This document shows, one piece after another, positions 33,537 to 41,985 of a stretch of 64,000 nucleotides of DNA. This DNA comes from an uncultured Chitinophaga sp. (GTDB lineage Bacteria > Bacteroidota > Bacteroidia > Chitinophagales > Chitinophagaceae). The position numbers and the translations under genes are program-made. The DNA is taken from positions 124,001 through 188,000 of the forward strand of contig NZ_CABHOU010000092.1 in assembly GCF_902168175.1 (NCBI RefSeq). The letters are read 5' to 3'. The notes under the pieces are model-generated. The model was not told the DNA's origin. It ran no database searches and saw nothing but the letters and a program-made list of their open reading frames with translations. Each line of letters begins with the position of its first letter. Within the stretch, counting starts at the first letter, position 1.

Positions 33537-33544
33537 TATTTTTG
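33537..33544 (+). promoter_or_regulatory. Promoter of the small protein-SulP-carbonic anhydrase unit
   Basis: TATTTTTG at 33537-33544 with TTTG at 33511-33518 upstream, 19 bp before ATG 33563. The 383 bp stretch 33180-33562 otherwise holds only the PadR control region and A+T-rich sequence. Confidence 0.55.
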
Positions 33545-33562
33545 CAACAGTCAGTGTTTCAA

Positions 33563-33871
33563 ATGAAAAAGTTTATAAGCTTCATATTTCTCTGCCTGAT
33601 GTCTATTCAGGTGCTTCCTATCAAGGAAGTAGGGAAGCTGTTGTTTAATAACCAGATTGTGGAAGAACATGTGGACAGTTCCGGGGAAAACTCGGGATCC
33701 AAATGCGGGTTTAAGTTGCTTAAAGACTTTTATGGAAGAAATTCCGATTTAAGTGAGCATATCGAACACGCGATTTTTGTAAGTGTTGCGCATTATCAAT
33801 CTTTCGAGAATATCCCTACAAGTCCTGTAAAGGAAATACACACGCCTCCTCCGAACACCTATTTTATATAA
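33563..33871 (+). CDS. Small exported protein of unknown function upstream of SulP
   Basis: ATG 33563 gives 102 residues with a hydrophobic signal (MKKFISFIFLCLMSIQVLPI) followed by KEVGKLLFNNQIVEEHVD, a charged middle and a C-terminal Pro-rich end (IHTPPPNTYFI). An in-frame start at 33512 precedes the promoter element and is rejected. Similar short proteins with the VLPIKEVGKLLFNNQ-type start occur in Bacteroidota, but no function is known to me. Its position 180 bp before the SulP gene suggests a link to anion or bicarbonate transport. Confidence 0.7.
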   Translation: MKKFISFIFLCLMSIQVLPIKEVGKLLFNNQIVEEHVDSSGENSGSKCGFKLLKDFYGRNSDLSEHIEHAIFVSVAHYQSFENIPTSPVKEIHTPPPNTYFI

Positions 33872-34051
33872 CTCAACAGCGCCCCAGCCTGGAGCGCATT
33901 ACCTTTTCACACTTTTATAAACAACTAGCAGACGCTTTTCCACGTCCTGACACGTGCATGGTGGCTTCATTATTATTTTACAATAATGTTGCTGACTGGT
34001 GCCGATTGATGGGCCGACGGAGTTAATGTGTCTGGGCAAATCTCGACAACC

Positions 34052-35674
34052 ATGAATAAGACATCGCCCTTTTCGAATGTGAAAGGAGACCTGTCCGCAG
34101 GTCTCGTAGTATTCCTTATTGCCGTTCCTTTATGCCTTGGCATTGCCCTGGCTTCAGGAGCACCTCTTTTCTCTGGTATGATCGCCGGTATTGTCGGCGG
34201 TATCGTTATCGGATCTCTTAGCGGTTCTAACCTGAGCGTATCTGGTCCGGCCGCAGGCCTGACCAGTATTGTACTTGCAGCGATTGTTTCGCTGGGCAGG
34301 TTCGAATTGTTCCTGATGGCCGTTGTATTGGCAGGAGCCATTCAGCTGGCTTTAGGTTTTGCAAAAGCGGGTACAGTAGCCAGCTACTTCCCATCCAATG
34401 TAATTACGGGTATGCTTACCGCCATTGGTATCACTATCATCCTCACCCAAATTCCTCATGCCCTTGGGTACGATAAAAATGCGGATGTTGATGAGGGATA
34501 CACGGTGCAGGCGCTTACAGATATGATCGGTAATGTTCATCCCGGAGCGGTGATTATCACCGTCATCTCCATCCTTATTCTTCTTTACTGGAATAAAATA
34601 CCGGTAGTTAAAGCCGTACCATCTGCGCTGGTTGCCGTTTTAACGGCCGTGGGCCTGAACGCGCTGTTCATCGCTACGGATTCTTCGTTGGCTATCATTG
34701 CTAAAGAACATCTGGTAACGTTGCCAGTTGCCAGCGACTTTAACAGCTTTATTGGCCAGTTTAAAACGCCCGACTTCAGTTCTATCACCAATTCAAAAGT
34801 TCTTATAACAGCTTTCACGATTGCTATTGTTGCTTCCGTTGAAACGCTGCTGAACGTTGAGGCTACGGATAAACTCGACCCGCTGAAAAGGCACTCCGCT
34901 CCCAACAGGGAACTGGTGGCTCAGGGTGTGGGTAACATGATCAGCGGTATGATCGGTGGTTTGCCTATTACTTCGGTAATTGTTCGCTCGTCGGCCAACA
35001 TTAACGCTGGTGGCCGCACAAGGCTCTCTTCCATCACGCATGGTGCTTTACTGCTGGTTTGTGCCGCCCTCATTCCTTTCCTGCTTAATCTTATACCACT
35101 GGCCACACTGGCTGCTGTACTGCTGGTAACCGGTTATAAGCTTTGTAAGATTTCTGTATTTAAGCAAATGTTCGCTAAAGGCAAATACCAATGGGTTCCT
35201 TTCGTGGTAACCGTGGTTGCCATTATCGCTACAAACCTGCTGGTGGGTGTTGCAATTGGTCTCGCAGCCAGCGTACTGTCTATCCTGCGTGGTAACCTGA
35301 AAAGTCCTTACCTGTTTTCCAAGGAGAAGTATCGCACCGGCGATTTCATCCGCCTGGAACTTGCTCAGGAAGTGTCTTTCCTCAACAAAGCCGACATCAT
35401 GCTTACGCTCGACCGCCTGCCTGCAGAATCGACCGTAGAAATCGATGCAAGCAAAACAGCGTATATAGATCAGGACGTACTCGACATCATCCGTGAGTTT
35501 TCGCAGATCAAAGCGCCACAGAATAAGATCAAGGTTGTTTTGAAGGGTTTTAAAGAAGCTTATAAAATTTCCAACACTGACCACCTTTTCCTGGAAAATG
35601 CAAAAGAGAAGCCGGTAGGGGTGATCACAAACGGAACGCACAAAGAATTACTTAAAGAATTACAGTTTAACTAA
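34052..35674 (+). CDS. SulP family inorganic anion transporter (probable bicarbonate transporter)
   Basis: The 540-residue protein has 10-12 membrane segments, with the SulP signature GLVVFLIAVPLCLGIALASG near the start, GLTSIVLAAI, MISGMIGGLPITSVIVRSSANINAGGRTRLS and a C-terminal STAS-like domain of about 110 residues (EVSFLNKADIMLTLDRLP; VEIDASKTAYIDQDVLDII). SulP proteins move sulfate, bicarbonate or other anions. The carbonic anhydrase gene that follows after 14 bp makes bicarbonate the best guess. ATG 34052 is chosen over a GTG at 34028. Confidence 0.92.
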   Translation: MNKTSPFSNVKGDLSAGLVVFLIAVPLCLGIALASGAPLFSGMIAGIVGGIVIGSLSGSNLSVSGPAAGLTSIVLAAIVSLGRFELFLMAVVLAGAIQLALGFAKAGTVASYFPSNVITGMLTAIGITIILTQIPHALGYDKNADVDEGYTVQALTDMIGNVHPGAVIITVISILILLYWNKIPVVKAVPSALVAVLTAVGLNALFIATDSSLAIIAKEHLVTLPVASDFNSFIGQFKTPDFSSITNSKVLITAFTIAIVASVETLLNVEATDKLDPLKRHSAPNRELVAQGVGNMISGMIGGLPITSVIVRSSANINAGGRTRLSSITHGALLLVCAALIPFLLNLIPLATLAAVLLVTGYKLCKISVFKQMFAKGKYQWVPFVVTVVAIIATNLLVGVAIGLAASVLSILRGNLKSPYLFSKEKYRTGDFIRLELAQEVSFLNKADIMLTLDRLPAESTVEIDASKTAYIDQDVLDIIREFSQIKAPQNKIKVVLKGFKEAYKISNTDHLFLENAKEKPVGVITNGTHKELLKELQFN

Positions 35675-35688
35675 TAAATAATTTGAAC

Positions 35689-36375
35689 ATGAGAACGCAC
35701 GATAAAGTATCACAGGCAGGACTTACTCCAGCAACCACATTACAGTTTCTTAAAGAAGGTAACCAACGTTTTGTGGGCAACCTGCGCATTAACCGTAACC
35801 TGCTGGCTCAGGTAAACGATACCCGCGATGGTCAATGGCCAATGGCTGCAATTGTTAGCTGTATGGACAGCCGCACCTCTGCGGAACTTATTTTTGACCA
35901 GGGCCTGGGCGACATTTTCAGCATCCGCCTGGCCGGTAATGTTATTTCCGACAACGTATTGGGCAGCCTCGAATATGCTACCAAAGTTGCGGGTTCTAAA
36001 TTCATTGTTGTACTGGGTCACACTAAGTGCGGTGCTATCAAAGGCGCGTGCGATGGCGTTCAAATGGGCAACCTTACTGGTCTGCTCAACAAAATCCGCC
36101 CGGCTGTTTTGCAGGAGCAAACAATTAAAACGGAGCGTAACTCGCACAACCCCGCTTTCGTGGACGCCGTTTCGCATATTCACGTAGAACGTTCTGTACA
36201 GGCTATCCTGGAACAAAGCTCTATCCTGGACGAAATGGTGAAGAATGGTGAAATCGGCATCATCGGCGCTATGTACGATGTAGAAACCGGCGAAGTAAGC
36301 TGGATGGACGACACCTTAAATGGTGGCCTCACGCTGGCGGAAAGAAGAGCCGAAGCTTTTGCCGTTAATGCTTAG
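35689..36375 (+). CDS. Beta-class carbonic anhydrase
   Basis: This zinc enzyme interconverts CO2 and bicarbonate. The 228-residue protein shows the ligand set C-x-D-x-R (IVSCMDSRTSAELIFDQ) and H-x-x-C (VLGHTKCGAIKGA), with RLAGNVISDNVLGSLEYA between them. There is no signal peptide, so it is cytoplasmic. It lies 14 bp after the SulP gene; an in-frame TTG at 35683 is ignored in favour of ATG 35689. Together with the transporter it probably supplies bicarbonate to biosynthesis. Confidence 0.95.
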   Translation: MRTHDKVSQAGLTPATTLQFLKEGNQRFVGNLRINRNLLAQVNDTRDGQWPMAAIVSCMDSRTSAELIFDQGLGDIFSIRLAGNVISDNVLGSLEYATKVAGSKFIVVLGHTKCGAIKGACDGVQMGNLTGLLNKIRPAVLQEQTIKTERNSHNPAFVDAVSHIHVERSVQAILEQSSILDEMVKNGEIGIIGAMYDVETGEVSWMDDTLNGGLTLAERRAEAFAVNA

Positions 36376-36400
36376 TTATCGAGTTAAAAGGGCGATAAAA

Positions 36401-36440
36401 AACAAACGGCGGAACGTAATGTTCCGCCGCTTTGCTTTTA
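36401..36440. terminator. Bidirectional terminator between carbonic anhydrase and the mannose-1-phosphate guanylyltransferase gene
   Basis: A perfect 9 bp stem CGGCGGAAC / GTTCCGCCG (36407-36415, 36421-36429) with a GTAAT loop, an A-run on the left and T-rich sequence on the right. Confidence 0.85.
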
Positions 36441-36454
36441 AGACGTTTATCTTT

Positions 36455-37546
36455 TTATAGATATTTATCTCCTTTATGTCTTTTTACTTCTGCTACATAT
36501 TCTTTAATCTGCTGCTCATTTTCCTTCTTACACACCAGCAATACATCGGCCGTATCAATCACAATATAATCATCCAGCCCCTGTAACAGCACCAGTTTAT
36601 CGTTCGGTGCTTTCACCATACAATTGGCCGCATCTACCAGCATCACATTTTTACCTTGTATCGCATTCCCCTGATCGTCCTTATCCAGGTTTTCGTAAGC
36701 AGAAGCCCACGTACCCAAATCGCTCCAGCCAAAGTTGGAAGGAATTACGTACACATTGTCGGCCTTCTCCATAATACCGTAGTCGATAGAAATATTGGTA
36801 CACTGGGAGTAAATCCTTTCGATTACTTCCTTCTCAGCAGGCGTGTTAAGGCTGGCTTCTTCCTGGATAAACAGTTCATCCATTTCCGGAAGATGGTTTT
36901 TAAAGGCCGCCAGGATGCTTTTGGTATTCCAAACGAAAATGCCCGCGTTCCAGAGGAAGTCGCCACTTTTTAAGAAGGTCCTGGCTAATTCCAGATTGGG
37001 CTTTTCGGTGAAGGTCTTAACCTGGTAAACATTATCCGCTACCTGCTGGGTTTCGAACTGGATGTAACCGTAGCCCGTGTCGGGACGGGTAGGTTTAATA
37101 CCCAGGGTTACCAGTGCGCTGTGTTTTTGTACAAATTGCAGGGCGTTAAGGCAAGTGCTGGTGAAAGATGTTGGATCCAGTATAAGATGGTCTGCCGGTG
37201 CACAAATAATGCTCGCCTTAGGATCTTTCTTATGAATTTTGTGGGAAATGTAGTCCACGCAAGGAGCCGTGTTTTTACGCGAAGGCTCGCCAACGATGTT
37301 TTCCACAGGCAGGGCAGGCAACTGCTCGGCCACGGTGTTTACATATTGGTTGTGGGTAACCACATAAATATTCTGGGGAGGAATGAACTGCAGGAAACGT
37401 TCGTACGTCCACTGCAATAAAGTTTTTCCCGTATTAAGCATGTCCAGGAACTGCTTGGGGTAATCGGTGCGGCTATAAGGCCAAAAACGGCTACCTATAC
37501 CTCCGGCCATAATGGCCACGTAGAAATGGTTATTCAAGGGTGTCAT
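36455..37546 (-). CDS. manC: Mannose-1-phosphate guanylyltransferase
   Basis: The enzyme makes GDP-mannose from mannose-1-phosphate and GTP for glycan synthesis. The 363-residue protein begins MTPLNNHFYVAIMAGGIGSRFWPYSR, with the nucleotide loop GGIGSRFWP and the lysine-bearing TDYPKQFLDM. Later motifs include FTEKP (about residue 188), LWNAGIFVW and SDLGTWAS. It lacks the C-terminal isomerase domain of bifunctional ManC, so it is the short form. It lies 2 bp behind the kdsD stop, so the two are cotranscribed. Confidence 0.93.
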   Translation of the reverse strand: MTPLNNHFYVAIMAGGIGSRFWPYSRTDYPKQFLDMLNTGKTLLQWTYERFLQFIPPQNIYVVTHNQYVNTVAEQLPALPVENIVGEPSRKNTAPCVDYISHKIHKKDPKASIICAPADHLILDPTSFTSTCLNALQFVQKHSALVTLGIKPTRPDTGYGYIQFETQQVADNVYQVKTFTEKPNLELARTFLKSGDFLWNAGIFVWNTKSILAAFKNHLPEMDELFIQEEASLNTPAEKEVIERIYSQCTNISIDYGIMEKADNVYVIPSNFGWSDLGTWASAYENLDKDDQGNAIQGKNVMLVDAANCMVKAPNDKLVLLQGLDDYIVIDTADVLLVCKKENEQQIKEYVAEVKRHKGDKYL

Positions 37547-37548
37547 CG

Positions 37549-38523
37549 CTAAATAATTCCTTCTCTTATTAAATCGTGTAAATGAATAATTCCAGCATAC
37601 TGGTCACCTCTCATGGCCAATAGTTGTGTGATATCGTATAATCTCATCATTTCCAAAGCATTAACCGCCAATTCATCTTCCTGGATCGCTTTCGGGTTCA
37701 CAGACATAATTTCTCTGGCCGTAATTCCTTTGGTCTCAATGTTTTTTTCGAGCATACGGCGCAAATCGCCGTCTGTTATTATCCCCTGCAGCATCCCGTT
37801 ATCATCTAATACTGCGGTAACGCCAAGCATTTTAGAAGATATCTCTACAATTACTTCCCGGAGAGAGCTGTTGATGTTCACTTTTGGTGGCTCGTGCAAT
37901 TTACGCAGATCTTCCACTTTAAGGTATAATCTTTTACCAAGGGTACCACCGGGGTGAAATTTGGCAAAGTCGGCTGCAGTAAACCCTTTCAGTTCTATCA
38001 GGCAAACCGCCAGTGCATCCCCCATTACTAATTGAGCGGTGGTGCTGGAGGTAGGAGCCAGGTTGTTGGGACAGGCTTCCTGTTCGACGCTGGTATTCAG
38101 CACAAATTGTGCCGAGCGCGCCAGAAAAGAATCTTTCTTACCCACCATCGCTATTAAAGTATTACCAAAGTTTTTCACCAGCGGTACCAGTACTTTTATT
38201 TCGGGCGATTCGCCGCTTTTGCTGATACACAACACAATGTCTTTATCACGGACCATCCCCAGATCGCCATGAATGGCGTCGGCTGCGTGCATAAATGCTG
38301 CCGGTGTACCTGTAGAGTTGAGCGTAGCAACTATTTTTTGGGCAATTGCGGCGCTTTTACCAATGCCGGTAATCACAACCCTGCCTTCACAATGTGCAAT
38401 AAGCTCTACGGCTTGCTCGAAGTCGTCGTCGATATATTGCTCCAAACTGCTTATGGCGGCGGCTTCCAGTCCTATGGTCCTTACGGCCGTTTCTTTTATA
38501 TTAACGGGTATCTGTTGTTTCAT
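37549..38523 (-). CDS. kdsD: Arabinose-5-phosphate isomerase, KpsF/GutQ family
   Basis: It interconverts ribulose-5-phosphate and arabinose-5-phosphate, the precursor of Kdo in lipopolysaccharide. The 324-residue protein has an SIS domain (GRVVITGIGKSAAIAQKIVATLNSTGTPAAFMHA in part, ISKSGESPE, FHPGGTLGKRL) and two CBS domains in the C-terminal half (about residues 205-320). A minus-strand -7 element TAAATTTG is at 38534-38541, leaving a leader of only a few nucleotides. It leads a two-gene unit with manC. Confidence 0.93.
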   Translation of the reverse strand: MKQQIPVNIKETAVRTIGLEAAAISSLEQYIDDDFEQAVELIAHCEGRVVITGIGKSAAIAQKIVATLNSTGTPAAFMHAADAIHGDLGMVRDKDIVLCISKSGESPEIKVLVPLVKNFGNTLIAMVGKKDSFLARSAQFVLNTSVEQEACPNNLAPTSSTTAQLVMGDALAVCLIELKGFTAADFAKFHPGGTLGKRLYLKVEDLRKLHEPPKVNINSSLREVIVEISSKMLGVTAVLDDNGMLQGIITDGDLRRMLEKNIETKGITAREIMSVNPKAIQEDELAVNALEMMRLYDITQLLAMRGDQYAGIIHLHDLIREGII

Positions 38524-38698
38524 ACGGCAGTTGCAAATTTATCACTTTTTTATTGATGCCCTCTACCGATTAAATTTCTTGACTAAGAGGTGTTTTTTAA
38601 GTAATTTCGTGTCCCCAAAAAACACATTCTACCTTTTTTTCATCTGTAGGTTCTGGAATGATATATAATCGCGTTTTATTTTAAAAACTTCATATGTA

Positions 38699-40903
38699 AT
38701 GGCTGTTGCAAAGGTAAGTTTGTTGGATGCATTACACGAACATTTCGGTTTTGATTCCTTCAAGGGGAACCAGGAAAAAATTATTAATTGCATCCTTTCG
38801 GGTAAAGATACATTCGTTATAATGCCTACCGGTGGTGGAAAGTCATTGTGTTACCAACTGCCAGCACTTATGCTGCCAGGGGTAGCCCTGATCGTATCGC
38901 CGCTCATTGCGCTGATGAAGAACCAGGTAGACCTGGTCCGCTCGTACAGCAGCAAGGATAATGTAGCGCATTTTCTGAATTCTACCTTAACTAAGGCCCA
39001 GATTAAAAAGGTTAAAAGTGATCTTACCACCGGTAAGACCAAAATGCTGTACGTAGCGCCCGAAACGCTTACGAAGCAGGAAAACATCGATTTCTTTAAG
39101 GAACTGGAGATTTCGTTCATTGCGGTGGACGAGGCTCACTGTATTTCTGAATGGGGTCATGACTTCAGGCCGGAGTACCGTCGGTTAAAAGAGATGATAG
39201 ACATGATCAACGGAGATCTGCCGATTATCGCCCTTACTGCCACGGCTACTCCCAAAGTACAGAGCGATATTGTGAAGAACCTGGTTCTCCGCACCCCGGA
39301 GATCTTCATTTCTTCCTTTAACCGCCCTAACCTGTACTATGAAATCCGCCAGAAGCGCAAAAAGGACCAAACGATTAAGGACATCGTTAAGTTTATCCAC
39401 TCTCACAAAGGCAAAAGCGGTATTATTTATACCCTTAACCGCAAAACCACCGAAGAACTGGCAGACATGCTGGTCGCTAATGGCATTAAAGCCGTTGCCT
39501 ACCACGCCGGCCTCGACTCCGGTACCCGCGCCTCCCGCCAGGATATGTTCCTGCTGGAAGAATGCGAGGTGATTGTGGCTACCATCGCTTTTGGTATGGG
39601 TATCGATAAACCTGACGTGCGTTTCGTTATCCACTACAACATTCCTAAAAGCCTCGAAAACTATTACCAGGAAACTGGTCGCGCGGGTCGCGACGGGCTC
39701 GAAGGGATTTGTGTTTGCTTCTACTCCCACAAGGACGTACAGAAACTGGAGCACCTGATGCGCGACAAACCGCTGAGCGAACGTGAAATGGGCGCCCAGC
39801 TGATTAACGAAACTGTGGCCTACGCCGAAAGTTCCGTTTGCCGCCGTAAGGTTATTCTCCACTATTTTGGCGAACCGCTGGAAAAGGAAAACTGTGGTAA
39901 CTGCGACAACTGTCGTAGCCCGAAGGAAAAAATCGAGGTAAAAAACCGTGTGGTAATCGCCCTCAAAGCCATCCAGTCGCTCGAAGAGCGTTTTGGCGGC
40001 GAATATGTGGTGAACATCATTACCGGTAAAACCAATCCGCAGATCTCTACTTTTAAGCACGATAAGCTGGAAGTGTTCGGCGAAGGCAAAGAATTCGACG
40101 CCCACTTCTGGAACTCCCTGCTCCGCCAGATGATGCTGGAAGGATTGATAGAGAAGGACATAGAAGAATATGGCCTGCTCAAGATCCAGGAAAAAGGTAA
40201 GAAGTTTCTGAAGAAGCCTTATTCAATCATGGTTTCGCTTAACCACCAGTTCGACGAAGAGGGTGGTGGCGACGAGGACGAGGATTCGGCAGCCGAGGCT
40301 CAGGCATCTGCCGACCCCGTACTGTTCGAAATGCTGAAGGAGCTGCGCAAAAAAGTAGCGAAAGAAAAGAACCTGCCGCCATTCGTTATCTTCCTCGAAA
40401 CATCGCTGGAAGATATGGCCACCCAATACCCAACCACCGTCCAGGAACTGGAAAAAATCCAGGGCGTGAGCAAGGGTAAGGCCACCCGCTACGGCAAACA
40501 GTTCGTAGATGTGATCTCTAAATTCGTGGAGGAAAATGATATTGTGAAGCCTGACGACTTCGTAATGAAGAGCGTTGTGAACAAAAGCGGCCTCAAAGTA
40601 TTCATTATTCAGAACATCGATAAAAAGATGACACTGGAAACCATCGCGAAAAACAAAGAGCTAACGTACTCGCAACTGCTGGACGAAATGGAAACCATTG
40701 TAGCCAGCGGCACCAAGTTAAATCTCGACTACTGTATTGACGAGGAGCTGGACGACTACGCGCAGGAGGAAATACTGGAGTACTTTAAAGGCTGCGAAAC
40801 ATCGAGCCTCGCATTGGCAAAAGAAGAGTTATCAGAAGGAAATTATTCGCTGGAGCAGTTAAAACTCATGCGTATTAAATTCCTGGTGGTATACGGAAAC
40901 TAG
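38699..40903 (+). CDS. recQ: ATP-dependent DNA helicase RecQ
   Basis: The 734-residue RecQ shows Walker A (MPTGGGKSLCYQLPA, about residues 41-56), the DEAH box (FIAVDEAHCISEWGHDFRP), SFNRPNLYYEI, the arginine-finger region YYQETGRAGRDG, and the RQC zinc cysteines (CRRKVILHYFGE, CGNCDNC) at about 380-405. An HRDC domain spans about 540-615, after an acidic Glu/Asp-rich linker. A C-terminal helix-turn-helix extension of about 100 residues makes it longer than E. coli RecQ (about 610), as in other Bacteroidota. It is divergent from the kdsD/manC unit. Confidence 0.96.
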   Translation: MAVAKVSLLDALHEHFGFDSFKGNQEKIINCILSGKDTFVIMPTGGGKSLCYQLPALMLPGVALIVSPLIALMKNQVDLVRSYSSKDNVAHFLNSTLTKAQIKKVKSDLTTGKTKMLYVAPETLTKQENIDFFKELEISFIAVDEAHCISEWGHDFRPEYRRLKEMIDMINGDLPIIALTATATPKVQSDIVKNLVLRTPEIFISSFNRPNLYYEIRQKRKKDQTIKDIVKFIHSHKGKSGIIYTLNRKTTEELADMLVANGIKAVAYHAGLDSGTRASRQDMFLLEECEVIVATIAFGMGIDKPDVRFVIHYNIPKSLENYYQETGRAGRDGLEGICVCFYSHKDVQKLEHLMRDKPLSEREMGAQLINETVAYAESSVCRRKVILHYFGEPLEKENCGNCDNCRSPKEKIEVKNRVVIALKAIQSLEERFGGEYVVNIITGKTNPQISTFKHDKLEVFGEGKEFDAHFWNSLLRQMMLEGLIEKDIEEYGLLKIQEKGKKFLKKPYSIMVSLNHQFDEEGGGDEDEDSAAEAQASADPVLFEMLKELRKKVAKEKNLPPFVIFLETSLEDMATQYPTTVQELEKIQGVSKGKATRYGKQFVDVISKFVEENDIVKPDDFVMKSVVNKSGLKVFIIQNIDKKMTLETIAKNKELTYSQLLDEMETIVASGTKLNLDYCIDEELDDYAQEEILEYFKGCETSSLALAKEELSEGNYSLEQLKLMRIKFLVVYGN

Positions 40904-40911
40904 AACGGAAA

Positions 40912-41673
40912 ATGAACATAGAAGGGTTACAACAGGCTATCGCTCCCGCCAGGGAGCATGTAGTATCGCATCCATTATACAAAGACTTACAGTCGCTGGA
41001 GGATGTTAAGTTATTTATGCAGCACCACATTTATGCCGTGTGGGATTTCATGTCGCTGTTAAAAGCGTTGCAAATAGAACTTACCTGCGTAACCCTTCCC
41101 TGGGTGCCGAAAGGTGCTGCAAATACCCGCTACCTGATCAATGAAATTGTGGGTGGAGAGGAGAGTGATGTGGACGAGCAGGGCAATCACTGCAGCCACT
41201 TTGAACTCTATTTGCGGGCAATGGACCAGGCCGGCGCGAACACCAAACCTGTTACTCATTTACTGGAACAGGTGGCCAGTGGCAAACCGATAAATACAAT
41301 ACTCGCCGAAAGTAATTTCCCGGGATCCGTTAAGGGCTTCCTGGAATTTACTTTCGGCGTAATTGCATCCGGCAAACCGCATGTAATGGCGGCTGTTTTT
41401 ACCTTCGGCAGGGAAGACCTGATCCCGGATATGTTTCATGAACTGGTAAAAGACCTGGATGCGAAATTCCCCGGTACGCTCAGCATTTTTACTTACTACC
41501 TGGAAAGACATATTGAGGTAGATGGTGGTCATCACGGACAGCTTGCCTTGGAAATGGTAAAAGAACTCTGCGGTAACGACGAAGAAAAATGGAACGAAGC
41601 CACATCCGCTTCCATAGCTGCTTTGGAATGGCGTTCTAAACTTTGGAGCGGGGTATTGGGTGAAAAAGTTTAA
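40912..41673 (+). CDS. DUF3050 domain protein (heme-oxygenase-like fold)
   Basis: The 253-residue helical protein fits DUF3050: HVVSHPLYKDLQSLEDVKLFMQHHIYAVWDFMSLLKAL, WVPKGAANTRYLINEIVGGEE and YYLERHIEVDGGHHGQLALEMV are in the family pattern (each quoted in part as VSHPLY, NTRYLINEIV, RHIEVDGGHHG). Conserved His and Glu residues suggest a heme-oxygenase-like diiron or metal site, but the reaction is unknown. It follows recQ by 8 bp. The stop codon sits in the perfect palindrome AAAAAGTTTAAACTTTTT (41664-41681). Confidence 0.85.
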   Translation: MNIEGLQQAIAPAREHVVSHPLYKDLQSLEDVKLFMQHHIYAVWDFMSLLKALQIELTCVTLPWVPKGAANTRYLINEIVGGEESDVDEQGNHCSHFELYLRAMDQAGANTKPVTHLLEQVASGKPINTILAESNFPGSVKGFLEFTFGVIASGKPHVMAAVFTFGREDLIPDMFHELVKDLDAKFPGTLSIFTYYLERHIEVDGGHHGQLALEMVKELCGNDEEKWNEATSASIAALEWRSKLWSGVLGEKV

Positions 41674-41690
41674 ACTTTTTGTGCTGTTTT

Positions 41691-41721
41691 TTTGGTTGTT
41701 TCAAACTAATCCTTACCTTTG
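41691..41721 (+). promoter_or_regulatory. tRNA-Phe promoter
   Basis: TTTG (41691-41694), 19 bp spacer, TACCTTTG (41714-41721): the full Bacteroidota -33/-7 consensus, 36 bp before the tRNA. Confidence 0.75.
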
Positions 41722-41757
41722 CAATCCCTTACAACATAAAGGGATACAAACAAAAAT

Positions 41758-41830
41758 GGTGCGGTAGCTCAGTTGGTAGAGCAATGGACTGAAAATCCAT
41801 GTGTCGCCGGTTCGATCCCGGCTCACACCA
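41758..41830 (+). tRNA. tRNA-Phe (GAA)
   Basis: 73 nt cloverleaf: acceptor GGTGCGG, D-arm GCTC/GAGC with AGTTGGTA loop, anticodon stem ATGGA/TCCAT with loop CTGAAAA (anticodon GAA, 41791-41793), T-arm GCCGG/CCGGC with TTCGATC loop, then TCACACC and discriminator A. CCA is not encoded (CG follows). Position 5 (C) faces position 68 (A), giving a C-A mismatch inside the acceptor stem, and 7-66 is a G-T wobble. Confidence 0.95.
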
Positions 41831-41843
41831 CGAAAAAAACACG

Positions 41844-41878
41844 AAGGCTTTGAAGGTAAAACTTCAAGGCCTTTTTTG
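41844..41878 (+). terminator. Terminator of tRNA-Phe
   Basis: AAGGCTTTGAAG and CTTCAAGGCCTT form a stem with one mismatch around GTAAAA, followed by T6. Confidence 0.8.
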
Positions 41879-41985
41879 TTTTTGGTGGGTATTGTTTCCT
41901 GATCGGGTAAGAAGTCTGTTTGATACAGACACATTCTAAACATCTTTTTAATTTGATGTAATCGCATCACCCTAAAAAATACCGT

